Shown in pieces: positions 25,244 to 35,576 of a stretch of DNA of 64,000 nt. The position numbers and the translations under genes are program-made. The first letter of the stretch is position 1; each line of letters begins with the position of its first letter. The DNA is from Calocera cornea HHB12733 (Eukaryota; Basidiomycota; Dacrymycetes; Dacrymycetales; Dacrymycetaceae), in the NCBI GenBank assembly GCA_001632435.1, contig KV423960.1, positions 129,564-193,563 of the forward strand, in the 5' to 3' direction. The notes beneath the pieces were generated by a model that saw only the letters and a list, made by a program, of their open reading frames with translations, did not search any database and was not told the origin of the DNA.

Positions 25244-25677
25244 GTCGCCGGTGCAAAGGACAGCCAGATAGCGTCAGCTAGAGGATGAGAGGTCGACAAT
25301 GCGCTCTTATACAGCGCATGAGCCGTTGTCAAGCCAGGAACGCGACACGACACTCGTCACGCCTTATCGGGAAGACGCTCGCATGCACTTGTACATTCTG
25401 CTTCCGCATCAAGTAATTGTCCATGAGACCGCACGCGCCGATCCAAAGAGACGGTATTTGACTGTCCACGTCGCAGGTGTAGATGCACTTACAAACTTGG
25501 GCTGGCCAATACGCATTCACCTTATTGACTCGGAGTGTGTCATGGGAATTGCAACACGGGCTTCATCATTCCACAGCTAACCATCAGCTTCGCTGACGCT
25601 GACATGGAGGCGCTATTTCTCAACTTGATCTCCACCGTACTCTAAAGTCATGTATCCATTGTTTGGGAAGGACACGA
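25244..25677. other. Promoter side of ABCC gene, 3' flank of NAT
   Basis: 434 bp between two minus-strand genes. No gene or clear motif found; it must contain the ABCC promoter. Confidence 0.5.
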
Positions 25678-26699
25678 TTACGGCCACGCCTCTGCCACTT
25701 CCTCTTCTGGCAACTCCGCGGGCTGTCCCTTCATGAACGCCCTATCTTCGTCTGTTATCAAGACGTCAAAGTACTTCTTGAGTGCTGCCACCCGCTGCCC
25801 CTCGGTCTTGAACTCTTCAATGACTTCGGACTTGCCGTTCAACCTCCTCTTCACCGCTCCTTTGTACATCGTCATCCTGCCGATCGTACCATCCTCTGCA
25901 ACGAACGGCCTCATGCACATGATCTCGTGCCAAAACGGACCACAGCCGCTCGGCCGACCGCAGAAGGCGAAGGATAGTGCTTCGTAGTCGTTGGGATACA
26001 GCTCGGTTTCCGCGAATTGGAACAGCGGCCGCCATGGCTCATCAGCACCACGCCATTCCACTATCCAGCCGACTTGATCAGTGGATGCGGCATTCGACGG
26101 TAGTCCTCTGAGAATCCGGTGCTCTTCCGCGGCCGGCCCATCCAGTGTCGCGCCGTGTTTCAGTTCGATGGGGCCAATCAGCCCCGTTCCTCCAAAGCCG
26201 GTATCGACCACCTGGGTTGGTGCGTCGGAAGGGAGCACAAGTAGAACGGCATGATTCAGAGGTGTCCATATCGCCGGCTTCGTGGGCTCTGAGACGTGCA
26301 ACTCATTGGCCCGAGCTGCCGCTGCATATGCGGGGTAACCGAGTGCGCGCAGCATCCCAAGGAGGATGCCGTTCTGTCCGAAGCAGTAACTGCCGCCCTT
26401 CGCGTCTTGAACGAAGCGTTTGTACAATCCTTGGGGCGTCACGTCCACAATATGCGCCTGGGAGCTTCAAGGGAAGGCATTTAGTCAGACGACACGCTTC
26501 CAATGAGGCGAACGTACTAATGCATATCGGCATTTTCAAAGGTATACGTGATAAGATGCTGCAAGACAACCTTCTTTAGAGTATCGAGAGTCGGCTCAGG
26601 CAGTGGTGAGTTCTCCTCGAAGCCCGGGAAGGACGCCTTCTTCAGATAGGCACGGAGTTGTTCCTCCGTGTAGTACGAAGGTACTTTATCGATAATCAT
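25678..26699 (-). CDS. Arylamine N-acetyltransferase (copy 1)
   Basis: Cytosolic acyl-CoA-dependent enzyme that acetylates (or malonylates) aromatic amines; in other fungi such enzymes detoxify aminophenol-type plant compounds. Exons 26699-26518 and 26464-25678 give about 322 residues, with the 53-bp intron in phase 2 after ENADMH. The N-terminal segment PSYYTEEQLRAYLKK is typical. The catalytic triad is visible: Cys in KGGSYCFGQNG, His in LNHAVLLV and Asp in VVDTGFGG. ALGYPAYAAAARANEL and YPNDYEALSF are also family features. It lies upstream of, and on the same strand as, the ABCC exporter, and is divergent from an MFS transporter. Copy 2 at 50583 shares the same intron position and a very similar N-terminus. 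The donor (acetyl or malonyl) cannot be told from sequence. Confidence 0.92.
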
Positions 26700-27375
26700 T
26701 GTTGGTGGGGCTCTGAAAGGGCAGCTCGAATAGACAAACGGTAGTTGAAGTTGAGGATAACACAACTAGGCCCTGATCGAGGTTGATACACTATATTCCA
26801 ATCTGCGTATTTATCTGCGCGATATGGTCGGAGTCGCAGTCTTCCTCCGGTCAAATACCGTATGGGCGCGCGGGGACCGGAGTCATGATGAGCAAGCAAG
26901 GGATCGCGAAATCCTCGGTTAGCTCCGCTGACAGCCTAGCCGGACAACTCAATCGATGGTGCCGACGATCGGTGTATCCCATTAGATTTCCAAAGTAACA
27001 ACAGTGCAGCATCCTGTGCCCGACAAAAAAGCAACATGAGAATCTACTGCATCGCTATACCTGGATTGTACTTTGCTTTGCTGGCATCTTCGGTCACTTC
27101 TCGAGCTCGTCACGAGTGCCCGCGGGCATGGACCGAACTCTCCTTCCCAGCAGTATTTGGCTTCTGGACTGCTTCGCTTGACAGCGCACATTTCGTTCGC
27201 ATTGCTCTTCGTGTGCCACGATGAGGGTGCGCTGGCTAAACTCTGAGCACGGCTAGATCAGTTCTCTGGGGTGACGACGTCTTCTGTGGAGTCTCCACAC
27301 TCCACTTACCATCAGTATCACAAGGCTATATCCCGCAGCCATGGGCTGTCTATCTCTTGCAACTGGTTTCAGGTT
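26700..27375. promoter_or_regulatory. Divergent promoter region (NAT 1 / MFS 1)
   Basis: 676 bp between the start codons of NAT copy 1 (-) and MFS copy 1 (+). It contains the 27-bp element at 27279-27305 that recurs upstream of MFS copy 2. No coding segment is accepted here. Confidence 0.55.
27279..27305 (+). promoter_or_regulatory. Conserved element upstream of MFS copy 1
   Basis: This 27-nt stretch begins GTCTTCTG and ends CTCCACACTCCAC. It matches 26 of 27 positions of 62050-62024 (minus strand) upstream of MFS copy 2. It contains the perfect dyad GTGGAG-T-CTCCAC. It ends 70 nt before the ATG (79 nt in the other copy), while flanking bases differ, so it looks selectively kept. A transcription-factor site or a 5' UTR element are both possible. 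Confidence 0.65.
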
Positions 27376-29137
27376 ATGGCGCACTACTCAGCATACAATC
27401 TTCGCATTATATTAACGCTGACGCTGGGATCGCTCTCCTACGGGTATGCCTTTAGCGTCATTTCCAACACGATTGGACAACCGGGCTTCCTACAATACTT
27501 CGGTCTGCAATACAATCCGAGCTTCACCAACACCATTGAAGGAGCCGTAAATGGACTGTTCTCCGCTGGAGGAACGTTTGGTGCTCTCCTCGTAGCTTGG
27601 ATGAACGACACTCATGGACGAAAAGCGACAATGGTTCTTGCAGCAATAGTCTGCATCATCGGCACCGCAATACAATCCGGGGCAGTGAACATCGCAATGT
27701 TCCTCGTTGCAAGATTCATCACCGGATGGGGCATTGGAATGATGGTTGTACTCATACCGATATTTCAGGCGGAAGTGTCTCCTCCGACGTCTAGAGGGCT
27801 GCTCGTGGGTCAGCATGGTGCGCAGCAGTATTACACCATATGATCCTCTCGTTGATGCTTCGTTGGTAGGCGCATGGATCGTCGTAGGCTATGCTCTTGC
27901 TAGCTGGGTCGGAGTGGGGACCTTCTACTCGACCAACCTCAGCTTCCAATGGCGCTTCCCCATTGCCATTGGCTGCATCTGGCCCCTTGGCTTGCTTGTC
28001 TGCAGCCCATGGGTTCCAGAGTCTCCTCGATGGCGTGAGTGACATCCAGAGTCGCAATGAACACACCTACAATAACGCCTCCAGTACTACTCAGAGGAAG
28101 GAAAGACGAAGCGTGGGCGATCATAGCGAAGCTCCACAGTCGACCAGATGACCCGGACCATACCTATGCAAGAGACGAGTTTCGCCAGATGGTGCAGCAG
28201 GTTCAGCTGGATCAAGTTGCTTGGGACCGTGGAGGAGGTATCAAGCAAGTGATAACAAAGCCATCATACAGAACGAGGATGTGGATGGGTTTCTTTACCC
28301 AATATGCTGCCCAAACAACTGGCGCAATGGTTGTGAACAGTGCGTATAGGACGACCTCACAGCTTACTTTCCACTCAACTCGCAACAGACTACATCGTGC
28401 TGCTCTATCAGGACCTTGGCTACACTGGAGCGGTGGTTTTGGTACTGGGAGCGGCCTATGTTACCCTCGCCATGGTCTGCAATTTTCTGGCTTCTTTCAT
28501 CATGGATTACGTGGGGCGAGTCCGTCTGCTGAGTGAGCGATGTTGTGATCCATGAGAACTGATCGTTAATGTCCCATCAGTTATCGGATTGACCGGATGC
28601 ATGATTGCGCTGTCCTGCGAGAGTGCCATGACAGCGCAGTTTGCCGGGACGTCCAACACCGTTGGCAATGCATTCGGTGTCTTATTTACTTTCATGTTCA
28701 TCTTCTTCTACGCGAGCGGCATCGATGCGACATCGTATGTCTACTGCTCGGAGATGTTCCCAACCCACATCAGGTCTCAAGGCATGGGATTCTCGATGGT
28801 CGGCACGTTCCTGTCCACCGTCGTGTACCTGGATGCTGCGCCGACTGCGCTGGCGAACATTCAATGGAGGTTCTATCTCTTCTTTATTTGCATGACTGCA
28901 ATCAACATCGCCATCGTATGGTCGTTCTTCCCAGAGGTGATGTCGATCTGTTGCTTGATAGAATCCATCTGATGCCTGATGTTATGCTTGCAGACGAAGG
29001 GTCTATCTTTAGAGGAGATCAATGGCAAGTTCGGCGATGAGGTTGCCTCCCCGCTGGCAGGTGAAATCAAGATAGCAGATAATCCAGAGGACGAGAAAAG
29101 AGCAGACAATGTGTTAATCGAGAATTCGAATGCTTAA
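27376..29137 (+). CDS. Sugar-type MFS transporter (copy 1)
   Basis: Twelve-span plasma-membrane symporter of the fungal sugar porter family (hexose/lactose-permease-like). The ATG at 27376 gives MAHYSAYNLRIILTLTLGSL; an in-frame upstream ATG at 27271 is not favoured, because copy 2 starts at the same MAHYS. Landmarks: SYGYAFSVISNTIGQPGF, NDTHGRKATM (loop 2-3), RFITGWGIGMMVVLIPIFQA with EVSPPTSRG, PESPRW, the cytoplasmic loop KDEAWAIIAKLHSRPDDPD, QYAAQTTG, PTHIRSQGMGFSMVGTFLS and, after the last intron, TKGLSLEEINGKFGDE. About six exons. The first donor follows GQHG and the acceptor lies before AWIVVGYALASWVGVGTFYS. The substrate is not determined by sequence; most segments are near-identical to copy 2 at 60181. 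Confidence 0.92.
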
Positions 29138-29551
29138 TACACCGTTTGCAAAGTGTGATATTGCATTTGCACGGCAGCCTCGTGAAGGTTGAAGGATGGC
29201 GTTCCGACGCTCGCCTGTTCCTATCGCACTTTTCGTTCTGTGGTTCGAATGAGACCCTCCGTGTCAACGTTAATCTTTGCCAGCACGGGCTGATGGTTCC
29301 GTCAGAGCCCCACTGCCGGGTCGGCACGAAGCGCTGCCACGCCCAGTCATTGCGAAACCGACCGCGCGTTCCGAGTTGAGTAAGAGAGATCATGCTCGGA
29401 TATCGTGGCGATGCGTTGCTAAGGCGAAAACAGTCAATAAAACCTCAAATTCAGATTACAGTATCGGCGCCTGTTATGCGTGGGAATTCCAAGCAGCGCG
29501 ATAATTATCGTGCTCACTCTTCGACCGGTCTGTCGTTTGGGATGCGCGGCG
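29138..29551. other. Gap before tandem membrane-protein pair
   Basis: Holds the MFS 3' flank and the promoter of the first one-pass membrane protein gene. No gene or firm motif found. Confidence 0.45.
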
Positions 29552-31443
29552 ATGTCTCTCACTTTCCAGCCATACAATCTCACCTTACCTTCGTTTAGTC
29601 CTGTCTTTACGTGCGTGCATGTCGACGTGTGGAGAATCGGTGATTGACTTCGCTTCAGATATTTGCCATTTCGAGATGGGGCCGTTTCCCAGGTGTGCTA
29701 CATCCACGTCCACATGCATGGGCATTCACCTCATGGCAAGCGTGTCCGTAGGGATGGAATTCCTCATACACCGACTACACCGTCACGAGTGCGATACTCA
29801 ATGAAGCTCAGGTGCGTCCAGTGAAAGGATGCCCGATGAATGCATGCTGACGTATGACCGAGCAGGAGGCTACCGGCTACATGCGAGGGGTTGGGACGGC
29901 GTACCGGACCACAGCATTCGATGGTGCATCGGTGATACTCAACTTCACAGGTAGGTCTTGTACTTGCCTGAGGGCATCCCTGACGCCTTGTTTACAATTA
30001 TTTTCATAGGTAGCGCCATCTACTTCTGTTTTTCAACCGAAGCACAGTATACATTCACGTTGGATGGACAAACCGTCACAACGACAGGGCATATCCCAGA
30101 CGATGCATGTGCCGGATATGGGTCTCACGTCCAGCAAATGTCGGTAGCCACCGGTCTACAACAGAACGCCACGCATAGTGCTACCCTTCAAGGCTCGGGT
30201 GCTCTGAGTTTCTTCGGTGCAACGGTGACGATGAATGCTGGTCAGCCTGGGTGCGTTCTCCTCTGAGCTTGCCCTTGAGGATCCATACTCATGCAACCAT
30301 AGGCCCAAGAAAACGCACATCATCGACACAACTGATCCCGGATGGAGCTGGGAAGGCATTTGGGTTGTCGAGACAGACGATACCTACATGTGGAATGGAG
30401 TGTATCGGTCAGGAGGCATCTACAGTCCAAGCACGGTGGCTTCATACACGTTCTCAGGTGCGCTTGTCATGCTACCTATCCATCATAACGCGAGCTGACA
30501 TGCTGCAGGTGCATCGGCTATCATTCTTCGCGGACTATCGATGTTCAACTACGGTCCTTACACCATCACCTTGGACGGCACTGAAACGTCGGGGTTCAAT
30601 GCGAGCGACCTCTGGTGGCGGCACTCTGAGACCGTTCTCTACTTCGCGAGTGGGCTGGACCCATCCGTGTCGCATACCGTCGCTGTGACGAATTACGATC
30701 CCAACAATCCCAATCCTGTCCCCGTGGGCCCAGCCGGCGCGATACAAGCGTCTGTCGGAACGCTTACTCTTATCATGGACGATACGGCAACCCGTGACGC
30801 GGTTCTTTCTGCCTCACCAGTACCTGCACCCTCGACGTCTTCAGGTGTCTCGGTCAGTACGATCGTGGCCGCCGTTCTCGGTGGTCTACTGCTCCTGATG
30901 CTAGGGGTGAACGGTTTTCTCATTTACGCATGGCGCCGTCTCAGAATGGAGATGCTGTCCATGCGCTACGACACCAACATGGCGATGGAGAAGGACGTAC
31001 TGCCTCCAGTTCCCATGCCATACGCGCTGGGCGCTCAGCAGCCGAGTTCAGTTGCACTTCTCTCGGCGGAAAGCTCAAGCCAGACGAGCTCCGCGCCTAC
31101 GCCCCACACGTCGTCATACATGGTGAATGTACAACCACGACCCGAAAAACGCGCTCCGCGCACCGTCACGAACCGCAACAGCGTCGAGCTGAGGGCCATG
31201 TTGCCCAACGACGACGTAGGACAAGTTGGCAATGAAAACTTGCAGCGCGCAGCGACTGGCTCTGGAACGGTCTATCCACGATCCCAAAGCGATACCAGAT
31301 CCGTCGGAAGCACACCCGCTTTGGGAGAGCTGGTAACCGGCCTATCAGCTTTACTCAACACACACTTGCACCAGGAGTACGTGCAGCGCGAAAATCAGCA
31401 TTCCGCAGGGATGGATATTCCACCGGAGTACAGGAATGACTAG
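29552..31443 (+). CDS. One-pass membrane protein with PPxY tail (copy 1)
   Basis: No named family recognised; it resembles unknown agaricomycete membrane proteins. The ATG at 29552 begins MSLTFQPYNLTLPSFSPVF. Exons 29552-29610 and 29659-29692 join in frame, then GWNSSYTDYTVTSAILNEAQ. The large N-terminal part is beta-rich, with N-glycosylation sites and two similar units: one with SAIYFCFSTEAQYTFTLDG, the other with SAIILRGLSMFNYGPYTITL, suggesting a duplicated jelly-roll or galactose-binding-like fold. Then SDLWWRHSETVLYFASGLDP, a single membrane span (about nt 30860-30935, STIVAAVLGGLLLLMLGVNG) and a Ser/Gln-rich cytoplasmic tail ending LLNTHLHQEYVQREN...IPPEYRND. No classical signal peptide is seen, so an N-out topology would depend on the single span. 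A tandem paralogue follows at 32213. Confidence 0.75.
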
Positions 31444-32212
31444 TTCAATTGTGTCATAGGGACGCAAGGTGTGGTGTCCTACTAGGGGGAGGCAAGGTGT
31501 GTGTGAAAGACGCGACCATTGGATACTTTTCCTTACATGTGATCCACACTGTGGAATTCGGACCTGTTGGAAACTCATAGCCGAGAAGTTCTCTCGGCTG
31601 TGTCAAGCGCGGCAAGCGACGGCTGTTTCTCATTTCTGGTCTGCCTCGATTCCACTGCTCAGTTGAGCTATTTTAAGGGGTCCCTTCGGAACGGTTCTGA
31701 TTTCTCACCACAAGACTCTCTCAATGTCCCTCGAGAATCGTGCAACAGACTAATAGCACAACGCCAGAGAATGTCCTCGTCCCAAGTAAAGTGGTATGTT
31801 GCTTCTGGCTGGAGCTGTGTCACATGGCCTGTATTGACAGCGCACACTGCCAGCTATCTCGGTGCGATGAGCAATGGAGTGTCGGAATAAGATATCAAGA
31901 CAGCTACAGGATGTATCTTAATTTACACCTGAATAGGGGAGAGGAAGGCTTCCAACCCTGATGTCGCTGTCCAGGGCATGATGAGTCGAAGAACCCTCAT
32001 CGCCTCGGAGTCTTCCGATCACCCCATTGATCAGAATCTGATATTCCGCGTTGGAGATGGCTTGATCATCCAGCCTTAATCATGCCCTCCGGGATAAGGC
32101 GTGTCTCTTCTGAGTTGCTTCGAGCGATGCTGGCGACGCAAGAGGTGCAGCTATAAGGACTACTGCAGGAGGTGCGCAGGATTCGCTCATTGTCAACCCC
32201 TTTGTACATAAC
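31444..32212. other. Spacer between the tandem paralogues
   Basis: 769 bp with no accepted gene. It carries the promoter of copy 2, with TATAAG at 32152-32157, 56 nt before its ATG. Sequence similarity to the region upstream of copy 1 is not evident by eye. Confidence 0.5.
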
Positions 32213-34038
32213 TATGGTGCTAGCGTTCCAGCCGTACAATCTTTCTTTGCCATCGTTCAGCCCTGTCTTCGGGTAGGTGCCTTAAGTATTGCTCCTTCAG
32301 TCCGCATTTTCTGATGCGCCTACGTAGCTACCAACCGTTCAGGGACGGAAGCGCCCAGCTGGTGAGGTTTATTCTTTTGCGCACTCTGCCACCAGCTGAT
32401 GCTAGCTGTAGGGATGGAATTCTTCATACACTGACTACACTGTCACGAATGCCATAATCAATGAAGCTCAGGTGCGTCCAGCGAGAACCGCTATGAGTGT
32501 ACACTGACGTATGTCTACTGAGCAGGAGGGTCTCGGCTACATAAGAGGAGTTGGGACGGCGTTCCGAACTACTTCACTTGATGGAGCATCGGTGACCCTC
32601 GACTTTACAGGTACGTCTCGTCCTTGACTGAAGGCATCCCTGACATTTGCATAAACGTCTAAATACAGGCAGTGCGATATACTTCTGCTTCTCGACCGAA
32701 GTGCAGTATTCATTCACAGTGGATGGCCAACCAGTCACAACGACAGGTTACCTCCCCGACGATGCATGTGCCGGATATGGGTCACACGTCCAGCAAATGT
32801 CACTGGCCGCCAATCTCCAACCAAACATCACGCATAGCGCCATTCTTCGAGGCTCGGGTGCCCTGAACTTCTTCGGTGCAACTGTCACGATGAACGCTGG
32901 TCAGCCTGGGTGACCTTGTCTCCCAGCTTCCCTTGGAATTCCATGCTCATGCATCGACAGGCCCAAGAAAACAGACATCATTGATACCACTGATCCCGGA
33001 TGGAGCTGGGGAGGCATATGGGATGTTGAGACGGATGATACCTACATGTGGAATGGGCTGTATCGATCAGGGAGAAACTACAGCCCCAACACAGTGGCTT
33101 CCTACAAGTTCTCAGGTGCGCTGGTGATCCTACGCATCAACAATGATGCGAGGTGACACGGTGTAGGCGCATCGGCGATCGTTCTTCGCGGCCTATCAAT
33201 GTCCAACTATGGCGCTTACACTATCACTTTGGACGGCAATCAGACTTCGGCCTTCAATGCAAGCGACCTCTGGTGGCGGCACTCGGAGACCGTTCTCCAC
33301 TTTGCGAGCGGGCTGGACCCCTCCGTGTCATACAGTGTTGCCGTGGCAAACTACGATCCCAAAACGCCTAATCCTGTCGCTGTGGGCTCATTGGGCTACA
33401 TCTCAGCCTCTGTCGGAACGCTCACGCTCGTGATGGACGATACGGAATCTCGAGACGCGCTTATAGCCAGCCTTCAGACCGCAGCCTCAATCTCAGCCTC
33501 GAACTCAACAGCGTCCGAGTCTTCATCCCATCTCCCCCCAGGCTCTATAGCGGCCATAGTGCTAGGCGCCCTGCTCCTTTTGATGCTGTTTTTGAATGGG
33601 ATACTCGTATTCCAGTGGCAGCGGATGAAGAAGGAAATGAGCTCTCGGATCTACACCGAGGCCACACCTTGGAGGCAAAAGGAAAGTACGGCAATTCCAG
33701 GCCAGGAGCATGACAGCATGGCGCCAGATGTCACATCCGCCATGCACAGCGTACGGCAACGTAGGAACGTTACTCGGCAGCATCAGCAGTCCCTTGGCCA
33801 TGGGCCCGGTGATTCGGGACCAAGCGACGGGGCCCCCGACGTCCAAGGCGCGACGATCGAACCGCAGTCCGCTGCTGCAGAACAAGACACGCAGGCTCAT
33901 CCAGAGGCCGACCGCAGTGGTAACCATATGCTCGGGTACCTGGTGGAGAACCTCTCTCATCTACTCAATGGCCAGCTGAGGCAGGAGTATTTGCAGAGGG
34001 AAGGACTGACTGAACCTCCCGAATATGTTGAAGGGTGA
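32213..34038 (+). CDS. One-pass membrane protein with PPxY tail (copy 2)
   Basis: Tandem paralogue of the gene at 29552, with the same exon order and very similar ectodomain. The ATG at 32213 gives MVLAFQPYNLSLPSFSPVF. Later exons code SYQPFRDGSAQL, GWNSSYTDYTVTNAIINEAQ and EGLGYIRGVGTAFRTTSLDG, then the two similar beta units (SAIYFCFSTEVQYSFTVDG and SAIVLRGLSMSNYGAYTITL) and SDLWWRHSETVLHFASGLDP. The membrane span is at about nt 33541-33612 (IAAIVLGALLLLMLFLNGIL). The cytoplasmic tail differs in its middle (Gln/His/Ser-rich) but ends with the same block, LLNGQLRQEYLQREGLTEPPEYVEG when read through in parts, stopping four residues after PPEY-V. The middle of the tail has diverged much more than the ectodomain or the end. 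Function unknown; a surface sensor or adhesive glycoprotein is a guess. Confidence 0.75.
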
Positions 34039-34301
34039 CCTGCTGATTTTCTTCCGCCCATGTACCATCGATTTACGAAGTCATCATCCCAACGCCCTTC
34101 TGTGCCATGAGGACCTCGTATGCCAAACAGAAGCTGATTGAATAGCTGCATCGGAGTGCTAAGGTAGGGAGGTCGATATTTTTTTGGGATGGGAAGGCCG
34201 CTCTTATGACGAGAATGAGGCGTGTCCCAATTGAAACCGCAAGCGGAATAATGGCATCCCGTCAGACCATTGCACGATCCGGAGTATATCAGGACAGTAC
34301 T

Positions 34302-35138
34302 CTACCGACTCGTATACAATCCTGCTCTCGACACATAATCCGCGATGCTACTAGTACACATCATCTGCCAGTTTGCCTCTCCCTTGTTGACGGCATCGCG
34401 AATTGCAGTGGAACTGAAGGCGGCACGCTCCCCAATATCCACCATGGCAACCTTGCCAGCATCCGTCCATCTCTTCACCTCATCCGTTGCCAGGAACGCC
34501 TTCTCATCCACCTCTGCGCCCTCTCCCCGACGTGCGCAGATGACGCCGCTCCCATCCCTCCCAAAGAAACCGTCCAGCTGCTCTGCCATGCCTTCAGGTC
34601 CACCATAATACCGCGGCGCAAACAGCCGTAAGAGCGTGTCCCACCCCACCCCGAACCACACTTGTACATCTCTCGTGGACTTCCTACTCGCTCTGCCAAA
34701 TGTGCTGCGAATGACCCGGCACTTGCCCACGAACGTTGGCTCGTCGATGATGCCCACCGCGATCCGGATGCCAGGCTGTAGGGCGATCATGTCCTGCGCT
34801 AGCAGGATCATCATCTCCACGCGCTGGACGTATGTCGCGTCTGTAGGTTTGAGCTTCTTGTCCGCATTGGTAACAGATAGCAGGAGCAAGTGCGCATCGA
34901 AGGGCTGGAGCGAGCTAGGTCGGTCAAGAAGAGCGATGGAGAGGTGCGCCAATGTGGGGGGATTGAATGAGGAGTCGAACACTGACAGGACGAGGTCGTC
35001 GCTGTCATTCACGGATGTCGACGCAGCGCTATCCACAAAGGGCCAGCCAACGTGGGTCCTGAAGACAAGCTCGAGTGACTTCTCCTCGGTTGAACGGAGT
35101 CGGTCGATGGCGGCCTCAATGGATTCTCGTCCGGTCAT
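34302..35138 (-). CDS. POF1-like nicotinamide-nucleotide adenylyltransferase
   Basis: Intronless gene of 278 residues. The nucleotidyltransferase HIGH-type motif is VFDSSFNPPTLAHLSIAL (residues 50-67) and the second signature is AAFSSTAIRDAVNKG near the C-terminus; both are typical of NMNAT-superfamily enzymes that join NMN and ATP into NAD. The middle has QVWFGVGWDTLLRLFAPRYY, the family GxDTxxR-like segment. Overall layout fits yeast Pof1, whose relatives are linked to NAD metabolism and protein quality control. The first Gly of the usual GSFNPxT motif is Ser here. The start is the only early ATG in frame (MTGRESIEAAIDRLR). It lies tail to tail with the membrane protein copy 2 (263 bp apart). 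Confidence 0.87.
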   Translation of the reverse strand: MTGRESIEAAIDRLRSTEEKSLELVFRTHVGWPFVDSAASTSVNDSDDLVLSVFDSSFNPPTLAHLSIALLDRPSSLQPFDAHLLLLSVTNADKKLKPTDATYVQRVEMMILLAQDMIALQPGIRIAVGIIDEPTFVGKCRVIRSTFGRASRKSTRDVQVWFGVGWDTLLRLFAPRYYGGPEGMAEQLDGFFGRDGSGVICARRGEGAEVDEKAFLATDEVKRWTDAGKVAMVDIGERAAFSSTAIRDAVNKGEANWQMMCTSSIADYVSRAGLYTSR

Positions 35139-35576
35139 TCAGCGGGGATAGGATAGGAACGAGGTGCGAAGGACCCTTGGGGGGCGATATGACGCGACCG
35201 AGATACGATTCAGCTAACTATCGGGAGATGATGCATAACTATGCTAAGTTACAATGTATGAGTGTAAAGTTACAGTTATGATTTGTAATGTCAGATGGAA
35301 GTATCTGCAGTGTTTGCCGAGAGAAAGAGATTAAACGGATGTGAGATGTCGATAAATGCATGGGCGGCCAGCCGCGGGTCGGTCGTCAGGGAGTTGTGTG
35401 TCGAGCACGACCCGCCGCTTGTCATGATCATCTTGTCGAGAATAGAGTCAGCACACGTCGCGGGGCTGCTGATGCTTGGCAGTGTGATGCACATGTCGTG
35501 TATGTAGAGCGGAGGCCCAGCCTCGTTGCTTGGCCAAGGGATGTACATGTTGATGGGCCCAAGTCACCGAGAGGCC
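35139..35576. other. Gap between PMC1 stop and POF1-like start
   Basis: 438 bp holding the POF1-like promoter and the PMC1 3' flank. An 85-codon open frame on the minus strand (35291-35548) has no motif and is not accepted. Confidence 0.45.

Noticed and set aside
27271..27375. Earlier in-frame ATG for MFS copy 1
   Set aside because: The copy 2 paralogue starts at MAHYS, and the extra codons overlap the conserved 27-bp upstream element.
29225..29245. GGTTCGAAT word resembling a tRNA B box
   Set aside because: No cloverleaf can be built from the flanking sequence.
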